Part shown: positions 15,629 to 23,673 of the stretch, in pieces
How positions within the stretch are numbered: position 1 is the stretch's first letter
Layout of the letters: each line of letters starts with the position of its first letter
NCBI GenBank assembly: GCA_015709315.1
Contig: JACCQI010000017.1
Location: forward strand, 28,804-63,283
DNA: 34,480 nucleotides
DNA from: Desulfovibrionaceae bacterium
GTDB taxonomy: Bacteria > Desulfobacterota > Desulfovibrionia > Desulfovibrionales > Desulfovibrionaceae
Direction of reading: 5' to 3'
Made by a program: the position numbers and the translations under genes
Notes under the pieces: model-generated
Told to the model about the DNA's origin: nothing
What the model saw: only the letters and a program-made list of their open reading frames with translations
Databases searched by the model: none

Positions 15629-17896
15629 TCACTGCGTTGCGCCATGGCATTGGGTAGTTGCGGCATCGATGATGTAGTGCAGTCGATTGAGAATATTGAC
15701 TTCGCTGTTCCCCGGGTCGAAATCGATGAAAAGCATGTTGGTGGACGGATAGTGTTGTTTGATTGCGCGTTCTATTCCCTTGGCTACTATGTGGTTTGCG
15801 ATGCAACCAAAAGGCTGAACGCTGATGATGTTGGAAATGCCCAGTGTGGCGAAATACGAAACGTCGGCCGGGATCAGCCAGCCTTCGCCATATTGGTTGA
15901 CGAGACTGGTTATCTCCGAAGCCAGGGCCGCCTTTTGGGAAAGCGGCATTGTCGGTTCAGTCAAGCGAAAACCGGCCAGGACCGCCTCGTATCTGTGATT
16001 CCATCGGGCGATCATTTTCTCAAACGGTCCTTCCAGGATATCGGGGAGGGCAAACTTGGCCAAGTGCTGGCTCCGGTTTACTTTTGTATTGATGAAATAT
16101 TGCAGGAAAAAATCGGAAAGAGCCGGAATGGCGACTTCAACCCCCTGGGCAATAAGCCAATCCACTATATGCATCTGGCTGAATGAATTGTATTTGAGGT
16201 AGATTTCACCGACGACTCCCACTCGCGGCCGGGGGGCTTCGTCCGCAATGGCCCCATTGAAGGCGGCCACGGCTTCGGTGAGCAGCGGCAGCAGAGAACC
16301 CGGCTCGCTTTCGAGACAGGACGCCCCGGCCTTCAGGTAACTGTCGCGGAGTCCCAGCGCTTCGCCGGTGTGGCGCTCGCGAACCGCGCAACGGTGATAC
16401 ATGTGGGCGATGGCGTCGGCATAAAGCAGCCCATGGAGGGCTTGGCTGAAAAATCGCCGTGAGTCCAATTTGATCGTCGATTCTTCATCCGCCCGGGAAC
16501 CTTTCGTGGAGATGGCGTAAACCGGGACGTCGCCATACCCGGCCTTGGCCAATGCGCGTCTGATTGTCGGCACGTAACTTGACGCCCGGCACTGCCCCCC
16601 GGTCTGCGTCATGGCCACGGCCGTGTTGGCCGGGTCGAAATCGCCGAGCGCAAAAGCCTTGATGATGTCCCCGACCGTAAGGATTGCCGGATAACAGGTA
16701 TCGTTGTTGGCGTACCGAAGGCCGTATTCGACGGAAAGAGTATCCGGAGGGGGCAGGGTATGCAGGTCATATCCCAAGGGTTTGAGCGCCGAAGGAATCA
16801 ATGGAGAGTAGTGCTCGGAAAAGAAAGGCGTGATGAGAGTGCTTGGCCTTTCGGTTTTCACGGACGACTTTCGGGCGGAAATGCCGTTTGATGCGGAAGC
16901 TTGAGCCGGGCTCCAACGGAGTGTTTCGATGAGGGACCGAAGGCGCAGACGGATGGAACCCGTGTTGGAAACGTCGTCGACCTTTATCAATGTGAATATC
17001 TTTCCGGACGAAGCCAAGACATCGCTGATGGCGTCAGCGATGAAGGCGTCGGGTCCGCATCCGAACGAGTTCAGCATCACAAGCTGGATGTAGGGAGACT
17101 CCTGGTCCGCCACCCACTGCGCCGCCTTCATTACGCGATTGGGATAGGCCCATTGGGAGAGGGCGCCCCATTCGCTCCAGCGCGGTTTGCACAGCCCCGA
17201 CACGGCATCGGCCGGGATGACGTCGGCTCCCAACTCGGAGAGAATCTTTGAGGTGTCATGTTCGATCAAGGGGTCGGCATGATAGGGGCGACCGGCGAGG
17301 ACAATGAGCGGGTGTTGATTGTCATGCTTCCGATCGAGAACCGTCCGTCCCCGGCGGACAAGCTCTTCCCGGCATTCCGACTGGGCGGCGAGTGCCGCGT
17401 CGAAGGCTTTCCGAAACCGACGACTCGGCACGTCGAGGCCTCGCACATAGTGTTGGCATGCCTTGCGGAGGAGGCTCTCGTCCCGAAATGAGACCGCCGG
17501 GGAGTCGAGAGGCGGAAATCCTTGTTCCCCGAGCTTCATTGATCCCCTCAGGACTTCTCCGTAGGCGGAGACGATTGGGCAGTTGAAGCTGTTGACGGCT
17601 GCGGCGTCTTCGAGATCGTTATGGACCACATGAGGATAGAATATCCGGTCGACGTCTTGGTCCAGCAGATTCGCGACGTGGCCATGAGCGATTTTCGCAG
17701 GGAAGCAGATGTTGTCGGACATGACCGAACATATGCCCTTCTCGTAGAGGGCCTGCGTGGAGGGGGCTGAAAGCACGACGTCCAACCCGCATTCCGTCAA
17801 CAGGGTTTTCCAGAAAGGATATGTCTCGAACATGCCCAGTATGCGGGGAACGCCGATCCGGATACTCTCTCCCGGACGATTTGCCTTCTGGCTCAC
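15629..17896 (-). CDS. DUF2229 / HgdB-like protein, partner of an acyl-CoA dehydratase-type activase
   Basis: This 755-residue protein corresponds to the second half of the large CoA-substrate-specific activase-related proteins. Its N-terminal region (IRIGVPRILGMFETYPFWKTLL, then the cysteine-containing ICSVMSDNICFPAKIAHGHV) matches DUF2229. The C-terminal half (about 430-755) is related to 2-hydroxyglutaryl-CoA dehydratase D subunits, with TGGQCRASSY and VQPFGCIANHIVAKG segments supplying candidate cluster cysteines. I choose the GTG at 17896: it overlaps the activase stop as GTGA and has AGGAG upstream, unlike the GTG at 17980. In many bacteria both parts are one polypeptide; here they are split. 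The substrate is unknown. Confidence 0.85.
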   Translation of the reverse strand: MSQKANRPGESIRIGVPRILGMFETYPFWKTLLTECGLDVVLSAPSTQALYEKGICSVMSDNICFPAKIAHGHVANLLDQDVDRIFYPHVVHNDLEDAAAVNSFNCPIVSAYGEVLRGSMKLGEQGFPPLDSPAVSFRDESLLRKACQHYVRGLDVPSRRFRKAFDAALAAQSECREELVRRGRTVLDRKHDNQHPLIVLAGRPYHADPLIEHDTSKILSELGADVIPADAVSGLCKPRWSEWGALSQWAYPNRVMKAAQWVADQESPYIQLVMLNSFGCGPDAFIADAISDVLASSGKIFTLIKVDDVSNTGSIRLRLRSLIETLRWSPAQASASNGISARKSSVKTERPSTLITPFFSEHYSPLIPSALKPLGYDLHTLPPPDTLSVEYGLRYANNDTCYPAILTVGDIIKAFALGDFDPANTAVAMTQTGGQCRASSYVPTIRRALAKAGYGDVPVYAISTKGSRADEESTIKLDSRRFFSQALHGLLYADAIAHMYHRCAVRERHTGEALGLRDSYLKAGASCLESEPGSLLPLLTEAVAAFNGAIADEAPRPRVGVVGEIYLKYNSFSQMHIVDWLIAQGVEVAIPALSDFFLQYFINTKVNRSQHLAKFALPDILEGPFEKMIARWNHRYEAVLAGFRLTEPTMPLSQKAALASEITSLVNQYGEGWLIPADVSYFATLGISNIISVQPFGCIANHIVAKGIERAIKQHYPSTNMLFIDFDPGNSEVNILNRLHYIIDAATTQCHGATQ

Positions 17897-19914
17897 CGAA
17901 ATACGCTCCTGTTTCTCAATGTAAAGATGTTCACCCCTGTCGTCTTTTCTTCCCCATGGTTGGCGAAAATCCGTTCGCACTTGTTGCCTACGAAGTACTT
18001 GTGGCCGTCATCGAAACGGAATTCCGTGACCGCGCATTGGTTGGTGCATCCGTCGCAGTGAATGGTTCGCGACTTTCGCCCGTCCTGCGAGCACAACTGG
18101 TTCAGGTCCATGGCGCATCCGTCTCCATCGCGCTCATGGTGTTCCCTGGCCAGCAACGCCGCACCGCAGGCCCCCATCAGCTCCGGGCAGGTGGGCGAGG
18201 AAACGGCTTGTCCCGTCAACAACTCCAAGGCCCGGACCACTGCCCGGTTCCGGAACGTGCCTCCCTGGACGACAATGTGTCCTCCAAGCTCTTTCGGGTC
18301 CCGAAGCTTCAGGACCTTGTAGAGCGCATTCTTGATTACGGCATAGGCCAGCCCCGCGGCGATGTCCTTGATGGTCGCCTTTTCGCGTTGGGCCTGTTTG
18401 ATCCGGGAATTCATGAAGACCGTGCAACGGGTGCCCAGGTCACAGGGGGCGCGTGACGTGCAGGCCCTGTTGGAAAACTCTTCGGCGCTGAGACCGAGCG
18501 TCTGGGCAAAGCCTTCGATGAACGAGCCGCAGCCCGAGGAGCATGCCTCGTTTATTTCGATGCGCTGAATGCTGCTTTCATTGACGAAGATGGCTTTCAT
18601 GTCCTGCCCGCCGATGTCGAGAATGAAGGAGACCTCGGGGTCCAGCAGCATCGCGCCGCGCCAGTGGGCGAATGTCTCGACTATGCCGAGGCGCAGGTTG
18701 AATGCCGCGCGAATCAGGTCTTCTCCGTAGCCGGTTGCCGCCACCTCCCCGATTCGCGGCAAGGGGATTCCCGCGCATGCCGAATGCAGCTCCCGCAAAA
18801 CGGCGCCGACGGCCTCTATGGGGTTGCCGTGATTCGGGCGGTACGCTCCAAACACCATTTTCCCCGCAGCGTCGAGTGCCAGGAGCTTGGTCGTGGTGGA
18901 ACCGGAATCGATTCCAAGAAACAACGGCGAGACGGCCTCCCGCAAAGGGGCCGAGGGGATGTCCGCGATGGATCGTTGTGATTCCCAGGCCAGGAATTCC
19001 TTTTCGTCATTAAAGAGCGCGGATAGACGTTTGCGCTGCGGCGGCGCGACGTTGAGGGCCGTCGGGTTGCACATTCGTTCGCACCAACCTTGCAGCGTAT
19101 CCGCGCCATCGGAACCGCCGCTCGCCAAGGCCGCCCCCCATGCGGGAAGATACTGGCCGAAGCTGGGCATAAGGATCTCGGACTCGGTCAATTCCAGGAT
19201 GCGGCGCAAGGCATTGCGCAGATTTGTAAGAAACGAGAACGGCCCGCCGCTGAGGAGAATCAGCGGACGAACGGGCGTTCCGCGCGCCAGGGTCGCCAGG
19301 TTCTGCAATATGACGGCATGCAGGATGGACGCACAAATTTCCGCCAGATCAACCTTTCGGCTCAACAGGTTCTGGACATCCGTTTTGGCGAACACCCCGC
19401 AACGCGACGCTATCGGGTGGATGCGGCGAGCCTCCCCGGCCAGGGCGTTCAGCCGCTCCAGGGAGATGCCGAGCAACTCGGCCATCTGGTCGATGAAAGC
19501 ACCTGTGCCGCCGGCGCAGCTGCCGTTCATGCGAATGTCCGGAGGCCGTCCCTCCGAGAAGAAGACCATTTTGCTGTCTTCTCCACCGATGTCGATCAAT
19601 GTCGAAGCCTGGGGAAAGAATCCACGGACGACATCTACGGAAGCGTTGACCTCTTGGACAAAGGGGATATCGCCCGACTCCGCAATGCCCATTCCGGCGG
19701 AGCCGGTGACGGCCATTCGAGCCGGGGAATCGTTCAACTCCTCCGGCACTTCGCCGAATATCGCCAAGAGGGCTTTGGGGATATCGGAGCCGTGGCGGCA
19801 ATAGCTTTGGAAGCACGGTTGGCCTTTCGCGTTGAGAATGATCAGTTTGGCCGTTGTGCTGCCGACGTCCAAACCGACCCGATAGACTGGAAAAGAACCA
19901 TTGTCCCGTTGCAT
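17893..19914 (-). CDS. Two-domain BadF/BcrA/HgdC-type ASKHA ATPase (acyl-CoA dehydratase activase family)
   Basis: This ATPase family transfers a low-potential electron, using ATP hydrolysis and a 4Fe-4S cluster at a dimer interface, to 2-hydroxyacyl-CoA dehydratases or benzoyl-CoA reductases. The 673-residue protein contains two ASKHA units. The first (about 10-260) has GLDVGSTTAKL, DIGGEDSK and the cluster-ligand loop NGSCAGGTGAF. The second (about 330-590) has GIDSGSTTTKL, DIGGQDMK and NEACSSGCGSF. A C-terminal cysteine cluster (CDGCTNQC) follows. The ATG at 19914 is preferred; GTG 19929 is in frame upstream. It lies 55 bases after the TetR gene and overlaps the downstream partner by 4 bases. 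No dehydratase alpha/beta genes are in the window, so its client is unknown. Confidence 0.88.
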   Translation of the reverse strand: MQRDNGSFPVYRVGLDVGSTTAKLIILNAKGQPCFQSYCRHGSDIPKALLAIFGEVPEELNDSPARMAVTGSAGMGIAESGDIPFVQEVNASVDVVRGFFPQASTLIDIGGEDSKMVFFSEGRPPDIRMNGSCAGGTGAFIDQMAELLGISLERLNALAGEARRIHPIASRCGVFAKTDVQNLLSRKVDLAEICASILHAVILQNLATLARGTPVRPLILLSGGPFSFLTNLRNALRRILELTESEILMPSFGQYLPAWGAALASGGSDGADTLQGWCERMCNPTALNVAPPQRKRLSALFNDEKEFLAWESQRSIADIPSAPLREAVSPLFLGIDSGSTTTKLLALDAAGKMVFGAYRPNHGNPIEAVGAVLRELHSACAGIPLPRIGEVAATGYGEDLIRAAFNLRLGIVETFAHWRGAMLLDPEVSFILDIGGQDMKAIFVNESSIQRIEINEACSSGCGSFIEGFAQTLGLSAEEFSNRACTSRAPCDLGTRCTVFMNSRIKQAQREKATIKDIAAGLAYAVIKNALYKVLKLRDPKELGGHIVVQGGTFRNRAVVRALELLTGQAVSSPTCPELMGACGAALLAREHHERDGDGCAMDLNQLCSQDGRKSRTIHCDGCTNQCAVTEFRFDDGHKYFVGNKCERIFANHGEEKTTGVNIFTLRNRSVFR

Positions 19915-19969
19915 CACCAGAATCCACACCTACTTTGGTTGTAGACGCACAGCATCCGGCTTCCGGCCT

Positions 19970-20590
19970 TCAACTGGCATTTCGCATTAACTGAGACATC
20001 AGCGTCTCAACGATGATACTTTTACGCGCTTCTATAAATTCTTCAAACGCACAGGTGTCGTCTTTAAGGAAAACCGCCTCAATCACCGGGCGGGCCAAAA
20101 ATGGGAAAACGCAAAGACCGAGTGAGGTGGTCATGAACTGTGAAACCTCGATATCCGCATCGAATTCCATCAGGTCTTTTTGGATTTGCCTTCGCATGCG
20201 GCCCGACAGCAGCCCGTTTTGACTCAAACGCTGAATGACGAATTTTGGATTTTTGTTGAGTTCGTTCATTATGAAGCTTGGAAGATACATATTTTGCAAA
20301 AGCATATCCATATAGGTCGAGACAAAGCGTTCAAGCTTGTTTTGAAACGAACAATCATCGAACATGATGTTTTCAATCTGTGGGAGAAATTGGCCAAAGA
20401 GGTCATCGAATACCGCTCTGAACAACTTTTCCTTGCTTCGGAAATAGTAATGGAGAGAGGTTCGGCTGATTTTTGCAGATGTCGCGATGTCCTGCATCGA
20501 AGCGCCGTCCATTCCCTTCTGCACAAACACGCGTTTGGCAGCCTCAAAAATGCGTTTCTCTGTATCTATTTGTTCTTCCATGCGATGCAT
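19970..20590 (-). CDS. TetR-family transcriptional regulator
   Basis: This is a DNA-binding regulator of about 206 residues, probably controlling its own operon with the activase pair. The N-terminal helix-turn-helix is typical: RIFEAAKRVFVQKGMDGASM, then QDIATSAKISRTSLHYYFRSKEKLF. The ligand-binding domain is all-helical and unremarkable by eye. Several starts are in frame (GTG 20593, ATG 20590, ATG 20581) and none has a strong ribosome site. A dyad that fits a TetR operator lies just upstream. Confidence 0.88.
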   Translation of the reverse strand: MHRMEEQIDTEKRIFEAAKRVFVQKGMDGASMQDIATSAKISRTSLHYYFRSKEKLFRAVFDDLFGQFLPQIENIMFDDCSFQNKLERFVSTYMDMLLQNMYLPSFIMNELNKNPKFVIQRLSQNGLLSGRMRRQIQKDLMEFDADIEVSQFMTTSLGLCVFPFLARPVIEAVFLKDDTCAFEEFIEARKSIIVETLMSQLMRNAS

Positions 20591-20619
20591 CACGGTGCTT
20601 TATGGTTATCGGCGCTGTT

Positions 20620-20666
20620 TGACAGTAGTGTCAGACCCAATAGTCAAAAAAATAAAATCTTGTCAA
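20620..20666 (-). promoter_or_regulatory. Promoter and TetR-type operator for the activase operon
   Basis: A perfect dyad TGACA-GTAG-TGTCA occupies 20620-20633. Upstream on the minus strand, TTGACA (20661-20666) is followed after an 18-base AT-rich spacer by TATTGG as a possible -10, which puts the dyad at or just after the start of transcription. This geometry fits autorepression by the adjacent TetR protein. Confidence 0.5.
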
Positions 20667-20883
20667 GTTATAGTCTACAGATGTGGAGCAACTCGAACAG
20701 GCAAGCCGCCGGGCCCGCTTGGGCCTGGCGAGGACGCCTTCATGAGAGAATGAAAAAGCCCATCACATACCAGATGGTATTATTGTTGCCATGCCGTGGT
20801 TGTGTCGAAGCAGCGAAAAAGCGGGGGCACTTTATTCGCAGAAAAGGGTTCCAAACATTCACTTGAAACCCTTAACTTTCTGG
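20667..20883. other. Intergenic stretch between the TetR promoter and the tmRNA-like fragment
   Basis: Only short, unconvincing frames are present. I see no family resemblance and no clear RNA structure. Confidence 0.4.
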
Positions 20884-20926
20884 TGGTGGAGCTGGAGGGA
20901 ATCGAACCCACGACATCTTGAATGCC
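20884..20926 (-). other. 3'-end fragment of a tmRNA (ssrA) or tRNA gene; probable attachment site
   Basis: Read on the minus strand, the segment ends GGGTTCGATTCCC, then TCCAGCTCCACCA: a T-loop, the 3' acceptor strand and encoded CCA. CAGCTCCACCA is the usual 3' end of tmRNA. The expected body of a tmRNA or the D and anticodon arms of a tRNA are absent further right, where a palindrome and IS remnants begin instead. One T-stem pair is mismatched. Mobile islands often integrate at ssrA 3' ends and leave such a copy. No integrase gene is visible. Confidence 0.6.
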
Positions 20927-20954
20927 GTTTTTGGGGTTGGCCAACCCGAAAAAC
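20927..20954. repeat. 28-nt palindrome beside the tmRNA fragment
   Basis: The arms GTTTTTGGGGTT and AACCCGAAAAAC flank a GGCC centre and pair with a single G-G mismatch (20933/20948). The T-run precedes the stem on both strands, opposite to a rho-independent terminator, so it is more likely a protein-binding or recombination site. Confidence 0.6.
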
Positions 20955-21175
20955 AACACAACCATTCAATAAAAAAGGATTTATCGCCAATCGACGAACC
21001 GATTCGAAACGCCTGCAACATGCCGTGCGGAAGGCGCGGAATGTCGTTGATTTCGCATCGCGTCGGGGGAAAAGCGGGCTCATAACGGACTCGAAAACCG
21101 ACCGCCCAACGCGAATAATGTCACACCTTCAATGGTTGCCGTCCGGCAAGCGATGCCTGCCGGGTGGCAGGTTTG
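20955..21175. other. Stretch without a supported gene, before the IS remnant
   Basis: I see only chance frames here. It lies between the putative attachment site and recognisable transposase sequence and may be mobile-element debris. Confidence 0.35.
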
Positions 21176-21179
21176 CAGT

Positions 21180-21850
21180 GCGACCCCCTCAAGTTGCAAC
21201 GCTCGACGTACTATTAGCCTGGCACTCATGAAGCACGTCGGCGAGCTGTTCTTGGAGTTGCCACTCTTCGACTCATGCCAAATGCGCAACATCCTGCGCG
21301 ATGAAGGCCACCGGGTCGGGCGCAATCGCGTCCGGCGGTTCATCCGCAAGATGGGGCTGATGGCGGCCTACCAAAGGTCGAGGACCAGCCAGCTGCATCC
21401 GTAGCACAAGACGTATCCGCATCTGCCGCGGGGCAAGTCGGTTACGGGGCCGGACCAGGTGCTCGCAGTTTACGAGCTGCGAGTTCACACGGACGCCCGG
21501 GGACGCAGGAGTATGGCTCTCCATGGATGGGCATGGCGCTGGATGGACAACTTCATGAGCGAACGCCTGTGGCGCTCGCTGAAATACGAATACATTCATC
21601 TATGGGACTGGAGACGGGAAGCGAACTGGCGCAGGACTTGGCCTAATGGGTCGACTTCTACTACAACCGTCGTCCGTACAAGGCGTTTGACGGCATAAAG
21701 CCGATGGCGATATATTCGAAAGGCCAAGACAGAATGGGCCCTCTCTGGCCTGGGCCCGCAAGGCGACGGAGTCCGTGAAACCGTCCAGCTTAAATTCGCC
21801 GCTGAGTGGTCCAAGGGAGTGAACCCACTTCGCTCTGAATTTGAAGAGTT
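21180..21850 (+). pseudogene. Decayed IS3-family insertion sequence (OrfB transposase remnant)
   Basis: Translated pieces match IS3-type DDE transposase. There is a helical segment (LALMKHVGELFLELPLFDSCQMRNILRDEGHRVGRNR), then an in-frame TAG at 21402-21404 followed by HKTYPHLPRGKSVTGPDQVLA. After that comes WRWMDNFMSERLWRSLKYEYIHLW, and in another frame SELAQDLA, WVDFYYNRRPYKAFDGIKPM. Most of the catalytic core, including the DTD-type region, is deleted between DQV and WMDN. At least one frameshift and two stops are present. The tail (AGCTTAAATT..., TGGTCC) resembles the right end of this IS group. It cannot encode an active enzyme. It sits directly before lpxC. Confidence 0.82.
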
Positions 21851-21883
21851 CCTGCTGTCCACTATAAACAACACACTTTAGCA

Positions 21884-22732
21884 ATGCCCAAACATCACAA
21901 TAGCCAACACACCTTCGCACGCTCAACTCGATTCGCGGGCAAGGGTCTACACACGGGAAAGCACTGCAATGTTACCCTTAACCCAGCCGGGCCGAATACT
22001 GGTATTGTTTTCCGCCGCACCGACCTTGATGGGGCGCTTGTGCCGGCCCATATCCGCTATGCGCAAAAGCTTATACGATGCTCTGGACTGATGAAGGACG
22101 GCGCGACTATCCGCACCTGCGAGCATCTCCTTGCCGCTCTCTACGGCTGCGGCATCGACAACGCACTCGTGGACATGGACGCTGAGGAAGTGCCGATCTT
22201 CGACGGCAGTGCGGCCTCACTGATGGCTAAAATGGCAACGGCAGGGAAGGTGGCCCAGGACGCACCGCGCAGCATCATCAAAATCACCGAACCGCTTGAA
22301 AGCCGCGACAAAGAGCGTTTCGTCAGGATAACCCCCGCCGAAACGCCGTCCATTGATCTTACTCTGACCCTCCGTCATTTCGGCTCCATCGGCTGGACCG
22401 GGCCTCTTGACCGCGAGGCCTTTGAGCGCGAAATCGCTCCGGCCAGGACTTTTGCCCCCATGCGCCACGCCCTGCCCATGAAACTGCTGAGCCTGATCAC
22501 CTTCCAGCCGGTGGCCAGGGGGCTACGCCTGGACAACGTACTTCTTTTCGCCAAGGGCAGAGTCTGGAACCCCGGTGGATTGCGTTTCCCCGACGAACTG
22601 CCCCGACACCGCGTCCTGGACATCATCGGCGACTTACGTCTCTCCGCGGCCGATGTGATTGGCAAAATCACCGCTTTTCGCTCCAGCCACGCGCTGAACC
22701 AGGATCTCGTCAGGAAAATACTGGACACATAA
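21884..22732 (+). CDS. lpxC: Divergent LpxC (UDP-3-O-acyl-N-acetylglucosamine deacetylase)
   Basis: LpxC is the zinc amidase that commits UDP-acyl-GlcNAc to lipid A synthesis. The 282-residue frame is intact and keeps the catalytic and metal residues: TCEHLLAAL (Glu and first zinc His), PRHRVLDIIGDL (second His and Asp) and SSHALNQDL (general acid His). It is somewhat shorter than the usual 300 or so residues. Between ARTF and the LDNVLLF strand the sequence departs from the family, and the conserved GGSL-type motif appears as RGLRL. No ribosome site precedes the ATG; a TATAAA lies about 25 bases upstream at the end of the IS remnant. Its setting among mobile debris suggests a second, acquired copy rather than the housekeeping gene. 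Confidence 0.82.
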   Translation: MPKHHNSQHTFARSTRFAGKGLHTGKHCNVTLNPAGPNTGIVFRRTDLDGALVPAHIRYAQKLIRCSGLMKDGATIRTCEHLLAALYGCGIDNALVDMDAEEVPIFDGSAASLMAKMATAGKVAQDAPRSIIKITEPLESRDKERFVRITPAETPSIDLTLTLRHFGSIGWTGPLDREAFEREIAPARTFAPMRHALPMKLLSLITFQPVARGLRLDNVLLFAKGRVWNPGGLRFPDELPRHRVLDIIGDLRLSAADVIGKITAFRSSHALNQDLVRKILDT

Positions 22733-22901
22733 TTCCGGCCGCAGCAAGGCTTGGCCTTGACATGCTTGTAATTGATAGGCGAACTAATGGGACTTATCCA
22801 ACCGTATCAGGGGCATACCCCAACAAAAACGCTGAAGAACCTCTCGTGACGCCGTCCGTGTATCAGGAAAACACCGAAGCCTGCGAGCACCTGAAACAAT
22901 C

Positions 22902-23444
22902 ATGAAGTTCATAGAGACGCCCATTGAGGGCCTACTCGTCTTGGAGCCCTAGGTCTTCGGTGATGAGCGAGGCTTTTTCTTGGAATCCTTCCGCCAGGAT
23001 CTGATTGAGGAAGCGGGCTTAAACCTTACCTTCGCCCAGGCCAACACCTCCCGCTCCTCAAAGAGAGTTCATCGCGGACTCCATTACCAGACACGCAAGC
23101 CGCAGGGTAAACCCGTCAGAGTTTCCAGGGGCAGCGTCTACGACGTAGCGGTAGACCTGCGAGAGTGCTCATCCTCCTACGGGCGTCACTTCGCAATAAT
23201 CATCGATGACAAGGACCACCGCCGGCTTTGGGTGCCGCCGGGATTCGCCCACGGGTTCCGTGTACTTTCGGAGATTGCCGACTTTCACTACCGCTGCACG
23301 GATTATTACGATCCGCACGGAGAGGGCGGCATCATCTGGAACGACCCAAAGCTGGGCATAGAATGGCCCGTCTCGAAGCCCATCATTTCCGACAAGGATT
23401 CCATGTTGCCGTTTTTGGGTGAACACGCGCCCATGTTTGAATAG
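22902..23444 (+). pseudogene. rfbC: rfbC (dTDP-4-dehydrorhamnose 3,5-epimerase) with an early amber codon
   Basis: RfbC converts dTDP-4-keto-6-deoxyglucose to dTDP-4-keto-rhamnose. From ATG 22902 the reading is MKFIETPIEGLLVLEP, then TAG (22950-22952), then VFGDERGFFLESFRQDL and an otherwise complete protein to 23444. The family usually has Lys or Arg at the stop position. The rest is excellent: RGLHYQ with the catalytic His, RVSRGSVYDVAVDLR, LWVPPGFAHGF and the YRCTDYY segment. Either this is a recent null mutation or a shortened protein starts at TTG 22980, which would lack the first strand. Confidence 0.85.
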
Positions 23445-23673
23445 CCTTCTCTTTTTCAGCCGAGTGCAGAAAGCAAAATTTCATTGGCCGTGTAGAGAAC
23501 TCATACCGAGTCATGGCCGACCCGCCCCCGTTTTGAGGTCCGGGCTTGTCTGAGTTCCCGGCGTCTTTGAACTGGCCCTAATTTTCTCACAGCCCGTGGT
23601 CCAGAAAGGGGACAAGCTCACCCGAATTACACCACTTGACGATCCGCAACTTGCCAACATCAAAGGTGTTTCA

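Noticed and set aside
20927-20954. Rho-independent terminator
   Set aside because: The T-run comes before and the A-run after the stem on both strands, the reverse of a terminator.
20884-21250. Complete tmRNA gene on the minus strand
   Set aside because: No 5' acceptor strand (GGGGCTG-like) or tag-peptide reading frame is found in the roughly 350 bases to the right; only the 3' end is present.
23445-23673. A further gene or IS end between rfbC and the glycosyltransferase
   Set aside because: No frame with a recognisable product and no clear terminal inverted repeats; it might be debris but cannot be supported.
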